Shown here: positions 1 to 8,625 of the stretch, piece after piece
Layout of the letters: every line of letters begins with the position of its first letter
Position numbering within the stretch: position 1 is the first letter of the stretch
DNA from: Pseudomonas anguilliseptica
GTDB taxonomy: Bacteria; Pseudomonadota; Gammaproteobacteria; Pseudomonadales; Pseudomonadaceae
Direction: 5' to 3'
DNA: 64,000 nucleotides
Assembly (NCBI RefSeq): GCF_900105355.1
Contig: NZ_FNSC01000001.1
Coordinates: 2,480,001-2,544,000 of the forward strand
Program-made: the position numbers and the translations under genes
Notes under the pieces: model-generated
Database searches by the model: none
What the model was told of the DNA's origin: nothing
The model's input: the letters and a program-made list of their open reading frames with translations, nothing else

Positions 1-25
1 AGCTTGTGGTGCTTAAGCGGCAGGC

Positions 26-400
26 TTAGCCCAGCAGGGTTGCCCAGTCTTCAACGACGTCACCGCCCCACTTGGCTTTCCACTCTTTCAGAGTTTTGTG
101 GTTGCCGCCTTTGGTTTCGATAACTTCGCCGGTGTTCGGGTTTTTGTACTGCTTAACTTTACGCGCGCGCTTGGTGCCAGCGGGCTTGGTGGTGCGGGTG
201 GCTTTGCTGCCTTTAGCGTCTGGGTCAAGCATGGCAATGATGTCGCGCAGCGATTTCTGGTATTCGCCCATCAGTGCGCGCAGTTTGCCTTCGAATTCCA
301 GTTCTTTTTTCAGTTTGTCGTCTTGCGACAGATTTTTCAGGCGATCTTGCAGTTCTTTGATGGCTTCTTCAGTGGCGCGGTATTTGTTGATCAACGACAT
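26..400 (-). CDS. mvaT: MvaT-family H-NS-like xenogeneic silencer
   Basis: Nucleoid-associated protein that binds AT-rich DNA and silences transferred genes; functional analogue of H-NS in pseudomonads. The 124-residue product has an N-terminal coiled-coil oligomerisation half (about residues 1-60, rich in E, K, L), a basic linker (62-85) and a C-terminal DNA-binding domain with the AT-hook-like KGGN tract at residues 97-100 and the conserved W-G-G-D-V-V-E-D-W end. An in-frame upstream extension to 442 is possible, but the ATG at 400 gives the family start MSLINKYRATEE. It is divergent from purU, as in P. aeruginosa. The family assignment is secure; choosing mvaT over mvaU or another paralogue rests on the purU neighbour. 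Confidence 0.95.
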   Translation of the reverse strand: MSLINKYRATEEAIKELQDRLKNLSQDDKLKKELEFEGKLRALMGEYQKSLRDIIAMLDPDAKGSKATRTTKPAGTKRARKVKQYKNPNTGEVIETKGGNHKTLKEWKAKWGGDVVEDWATLLG

Positions 401-701
401 GTTGGGTACCTGTATTTGGGATTGGCGATTAAGTGATAGCAATAGTAGTCAGGCACTTTTCACAAGTAAACCGCTTTGTCGGTATTTTTTATGAATTGTA
501 TTGTTAAGTAGTTAGTTGAGTACGTGTTCTGTTGTACAGGATTGGTTATTTGCCAGTTATGACGGCGGTGTTTGCGCTATTTGCCTGGTTGCAACTGTTC
601 GATCTTGCGCTATTGCTGCGCTGGCAAGCGCTGCTTGAGTACTGCAGTTTTTTCTGGCTGTGACTAGAATGGCCGACTTTATCTGAGCGCTGGAGCCGTT
701 G
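401..701. other. Divergent mvaT/purU intergenic region
   Basis: About 300 bases without a convincing gene. The mvaT-proximal half (about 440-520) is AT-rich, as expected if MvaT regulates its own promoter. A TAGAAT hexamer at about 665-670 could be a -10 element for purU, but I see no good -35 partner. No RNA gene or terminator was recognised. Confidence 0.4.
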
Positions 702-1553
702 ATGCGTACTTTTCGATTGGTTATTGCCTGTCCGGATCGGGTCGGGATTGTGGCCAAGGTCAGTAACTTTCTGGCCGCTTACAACGGTTGGATTACCGAA
801 GCGAGCCACCACTCGGATAATCAGAGTGGCTGGTTCTTTATGCGCCACGAGATTCGCGCCGACTCGCTGCCATTTGATCTGGATGGTTTCCGTCAGGCGT
901 TTGCGCCGATTGCCCGTGAGTTTTCCATGGAGTGGCGAGTTACTGATTCGGCGGTAAAGAAGCGTGTAGTGCTGATGGCCAGTCGCGAGTCGCACTGCCT
1001 GGCCGATTTGCTGCACCGCTGGCACAGCGCCGAGCTGGATTGCGATATTCCCTGCGTGATTTCCAATCACGATGACCTGCGCAGCATGGTTGAGTGGCAT
1101 GACATTCCGTACTTTCACGTACCGGTCAACTCGCAGGATAAGCAGCCGGCATTTGATGAAGTATCGCGCCTGGTTAAAGCCCATGCGGCTGACGTGATTG
1201 TGTTGGCGCGCTATATGCAGATATTGCCTGCGCCACTTTGCGCCGAGTTCTCCCAGCGCGTCATCAATATCCATCACAGCTTTCTGCCGTCGTTTGTCGG
1301 GGCCAAGCCGTATCACCAGGCATCGCTGCGTGGGGTCAAGCTGATTGGGGCGACTTCGCACTACGTGACCGAGGAGCTGGACGCCGGGCCAATCATTGAG
1401 CAGGACGTGGTGCGCGTCAGCCACCGCGACAGTATCGAAGAGATGGTGCGCCTGGGTAAGGACGTCGAGAAGATGGTGCTGTCGCGTGGTCTACGCTATC
1501 ACTTAGAGGACCGAGTGCTGGTGCACGATAACAAGACAGTGGTGTTCGACTGA
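702..1553 (+). CDS. purU: Formyltetrahydrofolate deformylase
   Basis: Hydrolyses 10-formyl-THF to THF and formate in the cytoplasm, balancing one-carbon pools and supplying formate for PurT. The 283-residue product has an N-terminal ACT domain (MRTFRLVIACPDRVGIVAKV) and a C-terminal formyltransferase domain. The formyltransferase signature is visible in N-I-H-H-S-F-L-P-S-F followed by G-A-T-S-H-Y-V-T-E-E-L-D-A-G-P-I, which carry the His and Asp used in catalysis. A TTG one codon upstream is open, but the ATG at 702 gives the family length. It lies next to divergent mvaT, as in P. aeruginosa. No lesion is seen. Confidence 0.96.
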   Translation: MRTFRLVIACPDRVGIVAKVSNFLAAYNGWITEASHHSDNQSGWFFMRHEIRADSLPFDLDGFRQAFAPIAREFSMEWRVTDSAVKKRVVLMASRESHCLADLLHRWHSAELDCDIPCVISNHDDLRSMVEWHDIPYFHVPVNSQDKQPAFDEVSRLVKAHAADVIVLARYMQILPAPLCAEFSQRVINIHHSFLPSFVGAKPYHQASLRGVKLIGATSHYVTEELDAGPIIEQDVVRVSHRDSIEEMVRLGKDVEKMVLSRGLRYHLEDRVLVHDNKTVVFD

Positions 1554-1565
1554 GGTGCATGTTGC

Positions 1566-1590
1566 GGTTCGGTTCGGTTCGGTTCGGTTC
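1566..1590 (+). repeat. Five tandem copies of GGTTC
   Basis: A perfect pentanucleotide microsatellite lies between the purU stop and the CBS-gene start, ending about 23 bases before the ATG. Five units give 25 bp. A change in copy number by slippage would alter spacing between any upstream promoter and the ribosome binding site, but not a reading frame. Confidence 0.9.
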
Positions 1591-1613
1591 AGTACAGAAA
1601 GAGGGCTTTACTG

Positions 1614-2051
1614 ATGCTCAAGTCAATCAAAGTACGTGATTACATGACCCGCAATCTGGTGACTTTCCGTCCTGAAATGAACCTGTTCACCGCGATCAAT
1701 CGTTTGCTCGAACACCGTATTTCCGGCGCGCCGGTGGTCGATGGGCAAGGGCATCTGGTGGGCTTGTTGTCGGAGGGCGATTGCTTGCGCGGCATTCTCT
1801 CCGGGGCTTATTACGAGTCGGCGGGTGGGGATGTCAGTGCCTATATGACCACTGAAGTGGAAGTGATTTCACCTGAGGCGGACATTATCGAAATCTCCGA
1901 GCGTTTTTTGCGCGGCCGGCGTCGGCGTTTACCTGTGGTTGAAGAAGGCCGCCTGATCGGGCAGGTCAGCCGCAGTGATGTATTGCGTGCGGTCAAGGAG
2001 TTCGCCCAGCATGACGAAGGTCACCTGGCGCTTAAGGATGGTCTGAAGTAG
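1614..2051 (+). CDS. Tandem CBS-domain protein with IS-altered C-terminus
   Basis: A small soluble protein of two CBS motifs forming one Bateman module (about residues 8-60 and 75-135), a fold that usually binds adenine nucleotides and senses energy state. The partner is unknown. The signatures VRDYMTRNLVTFRP and APVVDGQGHLVGLLSEGDCL (first CBS) and RRRRLPVVEEGRLIGQVSRS (second) are visible. The ribosome binding site AGAGGG precedes the ATG. The last five residues, KDGLK, and the stop codon come from an IS5 element that starts at 2036. Joining the flanks at the duplicated TTAA gives ...LALN followed by TGA, so the ancestral protein was 141 aa and the present one is 145 aa. The domain core is intact and function is probably kept. 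Confidence 0.85.
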   Translation: MLKSIKVRDYMTRNLVTFRPEMNLFTAINRLLEHRISGAPVVDGQGHLVGLLSEGDCLRGILSGAYYESAGGDVSAYMTTEVEVISPEADIIEISERFLRGRRRRLPVVEEGRLIGQVSRSDVLRAVKEFAQHDEGHLALKDGLK

Positions 2052-3226
2052 CCATGTATTTCTGGCTGACTTCAGCCCCGCCGATTTTGAAAGCGGCAAA
2101 TCGATCAAAAACGATCAGATTACCCATTCATTTCTGTGTTTTTAGCCGCCGCGAGTAGCTCGCGGCAGCCATTTCCCGCATTACAGGCGCACCTCTCCTG
2201 CATTGGTCAGTAAATGTCGGCGTGCCATCCACAGGTTCGACAGCGCGAACAGCGTCACCAGTTGCGCCGTGTTCTTGGCCAAGCCACGGAAGCGTGTCTT
2301 TACATAACTGAACTGACGCTTGATCACCCGGAACGGGTGCTCAACCTTGGCGCGCACCTGGGCCTTGGCCTTCTCGATCTTGCGTTTGGCTTTGTACAGC
2401 GGGCTGCTCTTACCCAGCTTCTTATAGGTGCTGCGGCGGGCAGCAACCTGCCAGATCACCTCGCGCCCATCATGTTCGGGGCGCTTTTCGACGCCGGTAT
2501 AACCCGCATCGGCGCACACCACGTTTTCCTCGCCGTGCAGCAACTTGTCGACCTGAGTGACATCCGCCACGTTGGCCGCCGTGCCTACCACGCTGTGTAC
2601 CAGCCCCGACTCGTCATCCACGCCAATGTGCGCCTTCATGCCGAAGTAGTATTGGTTGCCCTTCTTGGCCTGGTGCATCTCTGGGTCGCGTTTGCCGTCC
2701 TTGTTCTTGGTCGAACTCGGCGCATTGATCAGCGTGGCATCGACGATGGTGCCTTGGCGCAACGACAGGCCACGGTCGCCAAGATAGCCATTGATGACGG
2801 CCAGGATGCCGGCAGCCAACTCATGTTTCTCCAGCAGACGACGGAAGTTGAGGATGGTGGTTTCGTCGGGGATACGTTCCAGACTCAGCCCGGCGAACTG
2901 CCGCAGGATAGTGGTCTCGTACAGCGCTTCTTCCATCGCCGGGTCGCTGTAGCCGAACCAGTTCTGCATCAGGTGCACACGTAGCATCGCCATCAGCGGA
3001 TAGGCCGGCCGACCGCCTTCACCCTTGGGGTAATACGGTTCGATCAGTGCGATCAAACCCTTCCACGGCACCACCCGATCCATCTCGATCAGGAACAACT
3101 CTTTGCGGGTCTGCTTGCGTTTGCCGGCGTACTCGGCATCGGCGAAGGTCATTTGCTTCATCGGAAAACTCGGCGGGTGGCGTCCGGGCATTTTGCCAAA
3201 ATCAGGAAGTCTTATTCAGAGTTTCC
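2036..3226 (-). mobile_element. IS5-family insertion sequence, copy 1
   Basis: A complete 1191-bp element with one transposase gene. It is flanked by a 4-bp target duplication TTAA at 2032-2035 and 3227-3230, fitting the YTAR target of this family. Terminal inverted repeats are imperfect: GGATGGTCTGAAGTAGCC on the left against GGAAACTCTGAATAAGAC read inward from the right. It inserted at the 3' end of the CBS gene and now separates it from the small gene at 3262. A related copy sits at 54840-56031 in the same orientation; by eye about nine in ten bases agree, so the two copies are not recent duplicates of each other. Confidence 0.92.
2181..3161 (-). CDS. IS5-family DDE transposase
   Basis: A 326-residue cut-and-paste transposase with an N-terminal DUF772-type domain (about 25-110, motif MLRVHLMQNWFGYSDPAMEE) and an RNase H-like catalytic domain. 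Catalytic Asp candidates are D141 in IVDATLI and D218 in CADAGYTG; the C-terminal Y-R-E-K-type signature lies around VEHPFRVIKRQFSYVKTRF. I chose the start MKQMTFAD, shared with the second copy, rather than the open extension to 3191. The frame is intact and probably active. Confidence 0.95.
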   Translation of the reverse strand: MKQMTFADAEYAGKRKQTRKELFLIEMDRVVPWKGLIALIEPYYPKGEGGRPAYPLMAMLRVHLMQNWFGYSDPAMEEALYETTILRQFAGLSLERIPDETTILNFRRLLEKHELAAGILAVINGYLGDRGLSLRQGTIVDATLINAPSSTKNKDGKRDPEMHQAKKGNQYYFGMKAHIGVDDESGLVHSVVGTAANVADVTQVDKLLHGEENVVCADAGYTGVEKRPEHDGREVIWQVAARRSTYKKLGKSSPLYKAKRKIEKAKAQVRAKVEHPFRVIKRQFSYVKTRFRGLAKNTAQLVTLFALSNLWMARRHLLTNAGEVRL

Positions 3227-3261
3227 TTAACTGAATACCGGCGAAGTACATGGGAGGTGTT

Positions 3262-3447
3262 ATGACAGAACCGTTTGCGCGTGGAACCTCCAGCGCGCCA
3301 CCGGTGCTCGGAGAGGGCTGTACGCAGCGCTATGACCCACAGGCGTTGACTCCCGAGAACGGTACCGAGTTTGCCGACGCTGCTGAGCTGTGGCGGCAAT
3401 TGCAACAGGACGAACAGCCGCCAGCGAATAGCGACAAGCAGAAATAA
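3262..3447 (+). CDS. Conserved small hypothetical protein
   Basis: A 61-residue acidic, hydrophilic protein with no signal peptide or membrane segment. A strong ribosome binding site, GGGAGG, sits a few bases before the ATG, which makes translation credible. Before the IS5 insertion its start lay about 28 bases downstream of the CBS gene stop, so the two were probably co-transcribed. The IS has now separated it from that promoter by about 1.2 kb. I do not recognise a domain and cannot assign a function. A terminator follows directly. Confidence 0.7.
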   Translation: MTEPFARGTSSAPPVLGEGCTQRYDPQALTPENGTEFADAAELWRQLQQDEQPPANSDKQK

Positions 3448-3448
3448 A

Positions 3449-3475
3449 AACGGGGCGCTCACAGAGCGCCCCGTT
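3449..3475. terminator. Bidirectional intrinsic terminator
   Basis: A 12-bp perfect GC-rich stem (AACGGGGCGCTC / GAGCGCCCCGTT) around the 3-base loop ACA, with A-rich sequence on the left and T-rich on the right. It serves the small gene at 3262 on the plus strand and the convergent chemoreceptor gene on the minus strand. Confidence 0.88.
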
Positions 3476-3490
3476 TGTTTGTCACATTTG

Positions 3491-5368
3491 TTAAATGCGG
3501 AAGCTGTCGACCAGTTGCTTGAGACGGCTGGCCTGTTGCTCCAGATCGCCACAGGCGCGCAGAGTGGCATTGAGGTTTTCCACGCCTTCCTGATTGAGGG
3601 TGTTGATTTCGGTGATGTCGACGTTCAGCGACTCGATCACCGAAGTCTGCTCTTCGGTGGCGGTGGCCACTGACTGGTTCATGCCATCGATCTCGCCGAT
3701 GCGCTCGGTCACGCTGCTCAGGCGCGCACCGGCCTGGTTGGCGATCTCCACGCTTTCTTCGCTGTAACGCTGACTTTCGGTCATGGTGGTGACCGACTCG
3801 CGGGAGCCGACCTGCAACTCCTCGATCATCTTCTCGATCTCCTGCGCTGACTCCTGGGTACGGTGGGCCAGGTTGCGTACTTCATCGGCGACCACGGCGA
3901 AGCCACGGCCGGCTTCACCGGCGCGCGCTGCTTCAATGGCTGCGTTGAGTGCCAGCAGGTTGGTTTGTTGGGAGATGCTTTTGATCACCTCAAGAATCTG
4001 CCCGATGTTCACCGTTTTGCTGTTGAGGGTTTCGATATTGCCGCAGGAGGCGCTGATCTTGCCCGACAACTCATTCATCGCCAGTATGGTTTTCTCTACA
4101 ACCTGGCGACCGTCTTCAGCCAGATGACGTGCATCGGAAGCCTGATTCGATGCGTCGGCGGCGTTGCGCGCGATCTCCTGGGCGGCGGCGCCCAGTTCAT
4201 TGATCGCCGCAGCCACACTGTTGGTACGGCTGGCTTGTTCATCGGAGTTGATCATCGACGAGTTGGAGGCGCCGACCACCAGCTTGGCTACTTCGTTGAC
4301 CTGGCTGGTGGCGGATGACACTTCGCGGATCGAGCTATGGATACGCTCGACGAACTGGTTGAACGCGCTGGCCAGACGGCCAAACTCGTCGTTGGATTGA
4401 ATGGTCAGGCGTTTGGTCAGGTCGCCCTCGCCCTGGGCGATATCTTCCATGGCTTTACCCATGACATTCAGTGGTTGCATCAACACGCTGATCAGCATGC
4501 TCAGCAGCAGCATGATCAGCACCACTGCGATGATTGTGGCGACGATAGCCGAGGCGCGAAATTCGCTGAGCATCGAATAAGCTTTGTCTTTGTCGATAGA
4601 CAGGCCGATGTGCCAGTTAACCGAAGGTAGGCCTTTGACCGGGGCGAAGGTAAGAATGCGCTGACTGCCGTCGAGCTCTGCTTCGCTGAATTCACTGCTA
4701 ATGCGTGGCGTGTTTTGTGGATAAACCTCGCTGAGTGACTTCATCACCAGATTTTTATCTGGATGAACCAGGATTTTGCCGTCTGAGCTCACCAGAAATG
4801 CGTAGCCAATACCATCGAAGTCTAGTGAGTTGATGATCTCAGTTAGAGTGTTGAGGCTCAGGTCGCCACCGACTACGCCTGCAGCTTTAGCCGGTGTGGC
4901 AATGGTAATGATCAACTCTTTGGTGGCAGCATCGATATAAGGTTCAGTCAGGGTGCTGCCGCCTGCGCTCATGGCATCTTTATACCAGGGACGAGTACGC
5001 GGGTCGTAGTCAGCTGGCATTTCATCATTCGGTCGCATGGTGAAGCTGCCGTCGGCACTTCCCAGGTAGGTAAATACGAAGGAGGAGGTCAGCGCTTTCT
5101 GCTCTAACAAGCCTGTCAGGGCCTCGTTCGAAGAGTCTCGGGCGATCGACTGTGCTGCGCTTTCTACCAACAGGATGCGCCCAGACAGCCAGTTGGAAAT
5201 GTTGCTGGACGTAACGTCACCCATTTCTTGCAGATAATTTTCCAGATCATCGCGGGTGGCGTTGCGTTGCAGGTAATCATTGTACAGGGTGAACAGTGAG
5301 AATGCGGCGATCACTACCAGCGAGGCGGCGAGCAGAATCTTGTGGCTGAACTTCAGGTTGTTGGTCAT
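3491..5368 (-). CDS. PctA-like amino-acid chemoreceptor (methyl-accepting chemotaxis protein)
   Basis: Inner-membrane chemoreceptor that signals to CheA/CheW, 625 residues. Order: TM1 (about 11-30), periplasmic dCache domain (about 35-270), TM2 (about 273-297), HAMP (about 298-350), then a long cytoplasmic coiled-coil domain whose hairpin tip carries [20 protein letters not shown]. The dCache domain contains the amino-acid-binding motif known from PctA: Y121, R126, W128, Y129, Y144, D146 and an Asp at 169 (VGGD). Amino-acid sensing is therefore a good inference. P. aeruginosa has pctA/B/C near purU, which agrees. No CheR-docking pentapeptide is seen at the C-terminus. Which paralogue this is remains open. 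Confidence 0.92.
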   Translation of the reverse strand: MTNNLKFSHKILLAASLVVIAAFSLFTLYNDYLQRNATRDDLENYLQEMGDVTSSNISNWLSGRILLVESAAQSIARDSSNEALTGLLEQKALTSSFVFTYLGSADGSFTMRPNDEMPADYDPRTRPWYKDAMSAGGSTLTEPYIDAATKELIITIATPAKAAGVVGGDLSLNTLTEIINSLDFDGIGYAFLVSSDGKILVHPDKNLVMKSLSEVYPQNTPRISSEFSEAELDGSQRILTFAPVKGLPSVNWHIGLSIDKDKAYSMLSEFRASAIVATIIAVVLIMLLLSMLISVLMQPLNVMGKAMEDIAQGEGDLTKRLTIQSNDEFGRLASAFNQFVERIHSSIREVSSATSQVNEVAKLVVGASNSSMINSDEQASRTNSVAAAINELGAAAQEIARNAADASNQASDARHLAEDGRQVVEKTILAMNELSGKISASCGNIETLNSKTVNIGQILEVIKSISQQTNLLALNAAIEAARAGEAGRGFAVVADEVRNLAHRTQESAQEIEKMIEELQVGSRESVTTMTESQRYSEESVEIANQAGARLSSVTERIGEIDGMNQSVATATEEQTSVIESLNVDITEINTLNQEGVENLNATLRACGDLEQQASRLKQLVDSFRI

Positions 5369-5496
5369 GGCTTCTTGCGTCCGGTAAGTTCTGGCATCAG
5401 TCTTGGGCCGATGTAAGGCAATGGCACCACCGACGTGCGGCGATGCTGACTATGTCGGCTTGATTGCAGTAAAGCTTTAACCACGGAGATAACAAG

Positions 5497-6996
5497 ATGG
5501 CGCAAACCGATCAGTTTGTTGTGGGGGCCGATCTTCAGGGGCTGCCGGTGGGGCAGGCATTGCGTCTGGCCAATCGACATGGGCTGATTGCCGGCGCCAC
5601 GGGCACTGGCAAAACGGTGACCCTGCAGCGCTTGATCGAAACTTTCAGTGATGCCGGTGTGGCAGTGTTTGCCGCGGACGTGAAGGGGGATCTCTGTGGC
5701 CTGGGGACTTCCGGCGCGCCGCAAGGCAAAGTGGCCGAACGCATCGCCAGCATGCCCTGGCTCAATCATCAGCCGATGGCCTATCCGGTAACCCTGTGGG
5801 ATGTGCACGGCAAGAGCGGCCACCCACTGCGCACCACCCTGAGCGAAATGGGGCCTTTGCTGCTCGGTGCGCTGCTGGAGCTGACCGACAGTCAGCAAGC
5901 CGCACTCTATGCTGCGTTTAAAGTAGCGGACCGCGAAGGTTTGCTGCTGCTCGATCTGAAAGATCTCAAGGCGCTGTTGGCGCACCTGAAAAGTCACCCT
6001 GAAGTGCTGGGTGAAGACAGCGCGCTATTTACCGCTACGTCATCGCAAGCCCTGCTGCGCAAATTGGCGGGCCTGGAACAGCAGGGTGCAGATGCGTTGT
6101 TTGGCGAGCCGGCGTTGCAGCTGGAAGACATTCTGCATCCGGACCGCGATGGTCGCGGGCGTATTCATCTGCTCGACGCCAGTCGCCTGGTGCACGAGGC
6201 ACCGAAGGTCTATGCAACCTTCTTGCTCTGGCTGCTGGCCGAGCTGTTCGAGCAGTTGCCGGAGCGTGGTGATGCCGACAAGCCTTTGCTGGCGCTGTTC
6301 TTTGACGAAGCGCACTTGCTGTTTGCCGATACCCCGAAGGCCTTGCAGGAGCGCCTGGAGCAGGTGGTGCGGTTGATCCGCTCGAAAGGCGTGGGAGTGT
6401 ATTTCGTCACCCAATCGCCAGGCGACCTGCCGGATGATGTGTTGGCGCAGCTTGGTTTGCGCATCCAGCACGGCCTGCGCGCCTTTACCGCCAAAGAGCA
6501 GAAGTCGCTGCGTGCGGTGGCCGATGGCTTCCGGCCCAATCCGGCCATCGACACGTTGACGGTGCTTACCGAGCTGGGTATCGGTGAAGCCCTGGTTGGC
6601 ACGCTGGAAGCCAAAGGCACACCGGCTATGGTTCAGCGCGTAGCCGTGGCACCACCACAGTCACGTATTGGGCCGCTGAGTGAGGCCGAGCGCGTGGCCT
6701 TGATTCAGCAGTCGCCGTTGCGTGGCCGCTACGACAAGCCAATCGATCGCGAGTCTGCCTATGAATTGCTGACCGCCCGTGCTGAGCAGGCCGCCCAACA
6801 GGCACAGCCAAGTAAGCCTAGCGCCGCGAGCAAGAAGGTCGAGTCAGGCGGCGGGATTGGTAGCGCAGCGGGTGAGCTGCTTGGCGGTCTGGCCAGTCAG
6901 GTGATGAAAACGGCCATGCGCCAAGCCGCCAATCAGATCGGCCGGCAACTGGTGCGTGGTCTGCTGGGGTCGCTGATGGGGGGCAAGGGACGTTGA
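5497..6996 (+). CDS. yjgR: DUF853 / HerA-like ATPase (YjgR family)
   Basis: A 499-residue P-loop ATPase of the DUF853 family, related to HerA/FtsK DNA pumps; its cellular role is not established. Walker A is GATGTGKT at residues 33-40 and Walker B is LLALFFDEAHLLF at about 264-276. A following stretch, KGVGVYFVTQSPGDLPDDVLAQLGLRIQH, is typical of this group. The C-terminal 60-70 residues are glycine- and alanine-rich. The ribosome binding site GGAGATAACAAG precedes the ATG. A hairpin closes the transcription unit just after the stop. Confidence 0.9.
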   Translation: MAQTDQFVVGADLQGLPVGQALRLANRHGLIAGATGTGKTVTLQRLIETFSDAGVAVFAADVKGDLCGLGTSGAPQGKVAERIASMPWLNHQPMAYPVTLWDVHGKSGHPLRTTLSEMGPLLLGALLELTDSQQAALYAAFKVADREGLLLLDLKDLKALLAHLKSHPEVLGEDSALFTATSSQALLRKLAGLEQQGADALFGEPALQLEDILHPDRDGRGRIHLLDASRLVHEAPKVYATFLLWLLAELFEQLPERGDADKPLLALFFDEAHLLFADTPKALQERLEQVVRLIRSKGVGVYFVTQSPGDLPDDVLAQLGLRIQHGLRAFTAKEQKSLRAVADGFRPNPAIDTLTVLTELGIGEALVGTLEAKGTPAMVQRVAVAPPQSRIGPLSEAERVALIQQSPLRGRYDKPIDRESAYELLTARAEQAAQQAQPSKPSAASKKVESGGGIGSAAGELLGGLASQVMKTAMRQAANQIGRQLVRGLLGSLMGGKGR

Positions 6997-7001
6997 ACCA
7001 G

Positions 7002-7026
7002 TGGCCATCCCGATCAGGGATGGCCA
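7002..7026. terminator. Hairpin between convergent genes
   Basis: A perfect 10-bp stem (TGGCCATCCC / GGGATGGCCA) with loop GATCA, placed between the yjgR stop and the convergent gene at 7054. No clear T-tract follows on either strand, so it may act as a weak or Rho-assisted terminator. Confidence 0.6.
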
Positions 7027-7053
7027 GGTATCTGGCATCAGGGCCGCGCGGCG

Positions 7054-7278
7054 TCAGTTAGACGTCTCGTCTGCCTTGGCTTGTAGCTCTTTTTCGATTT
7101 TTACCAGCTCTTTTTCAAACGCTTGGTCGAGAAGGTTAGCCTTCTTGCGCCACGGCTTGCGCTCGGGGTCCGGTTGAGCGGCGTAGGTGATCACTTCCCC
7201 GCCGTATACATCCTTGTAACGCTGCGCCTGGCGCTCGAGTTCGGCGCGCAGTTCGTCTTTCGTCACGTAGTTACCCAT
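7054..7278 (-). CDS. Conserved hypothetical protein, charged helical
   Basis: A 74-residue hydrophilic, strongly charged protein with no signal peptide. Its N-terminal half includes RAELERQAQRYKDVYGGEVI and the C-terminal half (KANLLDQAFEKELVKIEKEL) looks like an amphipathic helix or coiled coil. I take the ATG giving MGNYVTKDEL at 7278; upstream extension to 7326 is open but adds an unlikely leader. I do not recognise a family and can offer no function. It is convergent with yjgR. Confidence 0.65.
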   Translation of the reverse strand: MGNYVTKDELRAELERQAQRYKDVYGGEVITYAAQPDPERKPWRKKANLLDQAFEKELVKIEKELQAKADETSN

Positions 7279-7456
7279 GGTCTTGAACAGAATATTGGCT
7301 GGATGCCAGGCATATGGCCTGGGCACCTGAGACGGCCAAACAGTTTTAGCTCACGCATTTAGTAAGCGTAGCGAATAGTTTCAATGACTATTGCCGCGCT
7401 GGTTTACCCTTTAATTGTGGATGATCTGAACGAATTGTCAGATTTGTTAAAGGGTT

Positions 7457-8569
7457 GGCGGTTGCAGGAGCTGAGTGCAACACGGTTATTGAATTGACGC
7501 TGGCGCATCATGCCGCATAGCCATGGCTTCTTGCATTACTTCGCTCATGACTTCGATCGGGCACTTGAAGTCGAAGCGCTTACGCGGCCGCATATTCAGT
7601 TGCAGTGCAATGGCATCCAACTGTTCTTGGCTGTGTCCCGACAAGTCTGTGCCCTTGGGCAGGTACTGGCGAATGAGGCCGTTGATGTTTTCGTTGCTGC
7701 CGCGCTGCCAGGGGCTGTGTGGGTCGCAGAAGTAGATCGCTATGCCGGTTCTCTGGGTGATCTCGGCGTGCCGCGCCATCTCCCGGCCCTGGTCGTAGGT
7801 CATGCTCTTACGCATCGCCAGCGGCATACGATTGAGTGCGGCGCTGAAACCTTCCATCGCCGAGGTCGCCGTCGCATCGTTCATCTTGATCAGCATCAGG
7901 TAGCCACTGGTGCGTTCTACCAAGGTGCCGACCGACGAGGCGTTGGCCTTGCCCTTGATAAGGTCGCCTTCCCAGTGGCCCGGCATCAGGCGGTCTTCAA
8001 TCTCCGGCGGGCGCACGTGAATACTGACCAGCTCCGGGAGCTGGCCACGTCGATCCACGCCGCCAGAGCGCGGCCTGCGCGTCGTCTTGCTTTGGCGCAG
8101 GCAGATAATCAGCTCCTTACGCAGCTCGCCGACCGGCAAGGCATAGATCGCGGTATAGATCGTCTCGCGACAGACGTAGGCATCTCTGAGGCTGGGTATG
8201 TTCATGCTGCGCAGCTTGCCGGCAATCTGCTCGGGAGACAAACGCTCACGCAGCATATGGGTCACCAACTCGAAGCGTTCACTACCGGGCAGCAGCTTTC
8301 GCTTGGGCCGGCAGACTTGGCGCCGGGCTCTCATCTGCTGCTGCGCCGCACGGGCCGAGTAACGACCGCAGACCTCTCGATTACGGCGCAACTCGCGACT
8401 GATAGTCGAGGGGGATCGGTTGATCAGGTGGGCAATCTTGCGCAGGCTAAAGCCTTGGGCATGACCGATTTGAATAGTGGCGCGCTCTTCAACGCTGAGT
8501 TCGGAATAAGACATAGGGGCAGCACCGTATCGGAAAGATCAGGTGTTGCACTCAGTTTTTGCCGCCGCC
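7457..8569 (-). mobile_element. IS30-family insertion sequence
   Basis: A complete 1113-bp element. Terminal inverted repeats of 27 bp lie at 7457-7483 and 8543-8569; both begin GGCGG and end with the identical inner block CTGAGTGCAACAC, differing at five positions. A 3-bp duplication GTT flanks it (7454-7456 and 8570-8572). It sits between the small gene at 7054 and the binding-protein gene at 8626 and does not visibly break a gene. Confidence 0.9.
7486..8514 (-). CDS. IS30-family DDE transposase
   Basis: A 342-residue transposase. The N-terminal helix-turn-helix (about 8-50) includes GFSLRKIAHLINRSPSTISR, the classic IS30 HTH_38 pattern. The catalytic core shows D in HWEGDLIKG, D in TYDQGREM and E in SPWQRGSNENINGLIRQYLP, the expected DDE triad. 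The frame is intact and fills almost the whole element. Confidence 0.96.
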   Translation of the reverse strand: MSYSELSVEERATIQIGHAQGFSLRKIAHLINRSPSTISRELRRNREVCGRYSARAAQQQMRARRQVCRPKRKLLPGSERFELVTHMLRERLSPEQIAGKLRSMNIPSLRDAYVCRETIYTAIYALPVGELRKELIICLRQSKTTRRPRSGGVDRRGQLPELVSIHVRPPEIEDRLMPGHWEGDLIKGKANASSVGTLVERTSGYLMLIKMNDATATSAMEGFSAALNRMPLAMRKSMTYDQGREMARHAEITQRTGIAIYFCDPHSPWQRGSNENINGLIRQYLPKGTDLSGHSQEQLDAIALQLNMRPRKRFDFKCPIEVMSEVMQEAMAMRHDAPASIQ

Positions 8570-8625
8570 GTTAATTAGGCTGCGCTCGGCAATTATGGCG
8601 AAGCCAAGTTAAATGTCCAGCCTGC

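Noticed and set aside
546..1424. 292-codon open frame antisense to purU
   Set aside because: It overlaps a certain gene completely and has no recognisable domain.
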